Source of the DNA: J054 sp964613615
Lineage (GTDB): Bacteria; Pseudomonadota; Gammaproteobacteria; Steroidobacterales; GCA-2729495
Length of the DNA stretch: 7,516 nt
Assembly: GCA_964613615.1 (NCBI GenBank)
Contig: CAZTIB010000115.1
Location: 1 to 7,516 of the forward strand
Direction of reading: 5' to 3'
This document shows, one piece after another, positions 5,609-7,516 of this stretch. Both the position numbers and the translations under genes were made by a program. The notes under the pieces are model-generated. The model did no database searches. It was given only the letters and a program-made list of their open reading frames with translations, and was not told the DNA's origin. Each line of letters opens with the position of its first letter. Position 1 is the stretch's first letter.

Positions 5609-7516
5609 CTATTCCCCTTTGGCCGCTCGCTTCGGCCACTTGTTTTTATCGACGCGGGTCACCGTTGAGATTTCCGGGATTCGCACCGACCGGTCGTGAT
5701 CCGGCATCGCTTCCAAGACATCGGCGATGCCTGCCACAGTAGGTAGTTCGAACAGAGATAACAAAGAGATTTCCACGCCGAGCTGATCGCGAATGCGGGC
5801 AATGAGGCGGGTGGCCAGCAGCGAATGCCCGCCGAGGGCAAAGAAGTCCTCGTGCACCGCCACCGTCTCCAGCCCCAAAAGCTCCGCCCACAGCCCCGCC
5901 AGCCGCCGCTCCAGCGCCGAACGGGGTTCGCCCACCGCCGCCGCCCGGCGCACCGGCGCCGGCAACGCCCGCCGGTCCACCTTGCCGTTCGCCAGCCGCG
6001 GCAGCGCCTCCAGCAGCATCCATTGGGTCGGCACCAGCGCCGCCGGCAGTCGCCGGCTTAACTCGGCGCGCAGCGTGTCGGGGTTCACTTCAGCCTGGGT
6101 GCAGACGTAGGCCACCAGCTGCGCATCGCCGGCCGCACTGTCGCGCAGCGCCACCGCGCAGGCCTGCACCCCGGCACAGCCGGCCAGCGCCGCCTCGACC
6201 TCGCCCAGCTCCAGCCGCCGGCCCCGCAGCTGCACCTGGCCGTCCCGCCGCCCCAGGTAACCCAGGCTGCCATCCGGCCGCCGCCAGCCCCAGTCTCCCG
6301 TCCGGTACCAGCGGCCACCCGGCGCCTGCGCGTCGGCTAGGTACCGTGCCGCCGTCTGCGCCGCATCCCCCCAGTAACCCGCCGCCAGGCCGCCAACCGC
6401 CAGCTCGATCTCGCCCAGCCAGCTCGCCGCCCCCGACTCGTCCACCAGCCGCACCGCCAGCTCACCCACCGGCCACCCCAGCGGCAAGGCCTCGCCCCGA
6501 ACCACGGTGTCAGCATCCCCCTGCCACTGCAGGCCCACCGTGCACTCCGTCAGCCCGTAGCCGTTCACCAGCACCGCCCCAGCACTGAACCGCGACCGGA
6601 ACAGCTCGAAGTCACTGCGCCGCGCCACCTCCCCGCCCAGCACCAGCCGCCGGACCGATGCCAGCGAATGCCGGCAGTCCAGCTCGCCACCGAACAGGTA
6701 CCGGTACACCGTCGGCGTTGCATGCACCACCGTCACCGCCGCCGCCGCCAGCGACTCCACCTGCGCGTCGGCGTCGCGGCCGTCGCGCAGGTCCGCCAGG
6801 TGCAGCGACGCCCCGCTCAACAAGGCCCCGAACACATCCTGCACCGCCGCGTCGTAGCCCAGTCCCGACAGCCCGCTCAGCCGGTCGGTTGCCGTCAGTG
6901 CCAGGCTCGCCGCATACCGGCCTACCTGCGCCAGCAAGCCACCGTGGCTCTGCATCACGCCCTTCGGCGACCCCGTCGTTCCCGAGGTGTACAGCACGCA
7001 GGCCAACGCATCCCGCGCCAGCGGCACCGCCACCGGCGCCGTCACCCGCCCGTCCGCCCGCGTGTCAATGACCACCGCCGGCACCGCCAGCGCCGCGGCC
7101 TGGCCACGATGCGCGGTATCGCAGACCAGCACCTCGATGCCCGCAGCCGCCAGCAGCGCCCGCTGCCGGGCCTCGGGATCGCGGTCATCCAGCACCACCC
7201 AGGCGCCCCCCGCCTGCAGGATCCCCAGCAGCCCCGCCACCGCGCCGGCGTCGTGGCCCGCCAGCAGCCCCACCCGGTCGCCCGGGGCCACCCCGGCGGC
7301 CGCCAGGTCCTGCGCCACCCGCGACGCAAACTCCGCCAGCGCACCGTAACTCCAGCGCACCGTGCCAGCCGTCACCGCCAGCGACTTGCGCGCGCCCGTT
7401 GCCACCGTCGCAAACGCGCTCCACACGTCCGGCGCCGAGACCAACTCCGGCCGCGGCAAGGCCGGCCGCGGCTCTACCACCGCGTGCCAGTCAGACAGCG
7501 AACGACTCGCGTCCGT
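5609..7516 (-). CDS. Nonribosomal peptide synthetase, adenylation plus carrier domain, 5' truncated by window edge
   Basis: The frame is open to the window edge (7516). GTG 7480 has no ribosome binding site, so the protein most likely starts further upstream, perhaps with a condensation domain. Numbered from 7480, residues ~20-505 are a complete amino-acid adenylation domain: A3 'LYTSGTTGSPKG' (163-174), A4 'YDAAVQ' (209-214), A5 'NGYGLTE' (306-312), A7 'YRTGD' (392-396), A8 'GRRDGQVQLRG' (410-420) and A10 'NGKVDR' (498-503). A peptidyl carrier domain follows, 'FFALGGHSL' (546-554), with S553 as the phosphopantetheine site. No thioesterase, reductase or condensation domain follows; the protein ends about 30 residues later in a basic tail. 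Its product would have to be released or passed on by another enzyme. The specificity residues read by eye are D-A-Q-H-V-G-G-V-G-K. GC content is about 83% in the adenylation domain but 55-62% over the carrier domain. The stop is one base before folE. Confidence 0.95.
   Translation of the reverse strand, partial: TDASRSLSDWHAVVEPRPALPRPELVSAPDVWSAFATVATGARKSLAVTAGTVRWSYGALAEFASRVAQDLAAAGVAPGDRVGLLAGHDAGAVAGLLGILQAGGAWVVLDDRDPEARQRALLAAAGIEVLVCDTAHRGQAAALAVPAVVIDTRADGRVTAPVAVPLARDALACVLYTSGTTGSPKGVMQSHGGLLAQVGRYAASLALTATDRLSGLSGLGYDAAVQDVFGALLSGASLHLADLRDGRDADAQVESLAAAAVTVVHATPTVYRYLFGGELDCRHSLASVRRLVLGGEVARRSDFELFRSRFSAGAVLVNGYGLTECTVGLQWQGDADTVVRGEALPLGWPVGELAVRLVDESGAASWLGEIELAVGGLAAGYWGDAAQTAARYLADAQAPGGRWYRTGDWGWRRPDGSLGYLGRRDGQVQLRGRRLELGEVEAALAGCAGVQACAVALRDSAAGDAQLVAYVCTQAEVNPDTLRAELSRRLPAALVPTQWMLLEALPRLANGKVDRRALPAPVRRAAAVGEPRSALERRLAGLWAELLGLETVAVHEDFFALGGHSLLATRLIARIRDQLGVEISLLSLFELPTVAGIADVLEAMPDHDRSVRIPEISTVTRVDKNKWPKRAAKGE
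5613..5638 (-). promoter_or_regulatory. Hairpin plus Shine-Dalgarno at the NRPS-folE junction
   Basis: On the minus strand TGGCCG (5638-5633) and CGGCCA (5625-5620) can form a 6-bp stem with a 7-base loop, followed directly by AAGGGGA and then AATAGA-ATG. The stem abuts the folE ribosome binding site, GGGG being 6 bases before ATG 5607. It may influence reinitiation on folE; this is inference from position. Confidence 0.4.
5619..5636 (-). repeat. 18-bp exact repeat, copy 2 (last codons of the NRPS gene)
   Basis: The sequence is identical to 5450-5467 in folE and is read in the same codon phase, so the NRPS tail also contains PKRAAK. The second match block, 5653-5662, corresponds to VTR in both proteins, six residues before PKRAAK in each. 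Confidence 0.9.

Noticed and set aside
5881..7480. C-rich near-repetitive sequence as a repeat array or CRISPR
   Set aside because: The repetitive look comes from GCC, GCG and CGC codons of an alanine-rich adenylation domain; there is no regular spacing of identical units.

Overview
The window is GC-rich, densely packed bacterial DNA. The cysteine-rich zinc-type HemB, the type I FolE and the overall style suggest a proteobacterium, most likely a gammaproteobacterium. This is inferred from remembered family features, not from a search. It has two blocks that converge near position 2860.

The left block (1-2816, plus strand) is the 3' part of a tetrapyrrole (heme) operon of the C5 pathway: the C-terminal part of a uroporphyrinogen-III synthase-like protein (possibly the tail of a HemC-HemD fusion), then hemB, then hemL. 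The genes overlap by 13 bp and 4 bp, so translation is probably coupled. HemL makes 5-aminolevulinate, HemB condenses it to porphobilinogen, and the HemD-type domain closes the ring after HemC.

The right block (2906-7516, minus strand), in transcription order, holds four genes. First is the 3' end of a nonribosomal peptide synthetase (complete adenylation domain plus carrier domain, no thioesterase). Next is folE (GTP cyclohydrolase I), which starts one base after the NRPS stop codon. A PhoX/DUF839-type lipoprotein follows, then a small ribbon-helix-helix DNA-binding protein that ends at a clear minus-strand terminator (2841-2865). There is no gene-free stretch over 300 bases; the gaps are 2817-2905, 3140-3296 and 4881-4995.

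The most interesting place is the NRPS-folE junction. The two genes are almost fused at the translational level. The last residues of the NRPS carry an exact 18-bp, in-frame copy of a segment inside folE, with a second 10-bp match at the same offset. GC content falls from about 83% in the adenylation domain to about 55% in the carrier domain tail and folE. Together this looks like a recombination or duplication scar that joined an NRPS module to a pterin-pathway gene. Whether the NRPS product involves a pterin cannot be decided from this window.
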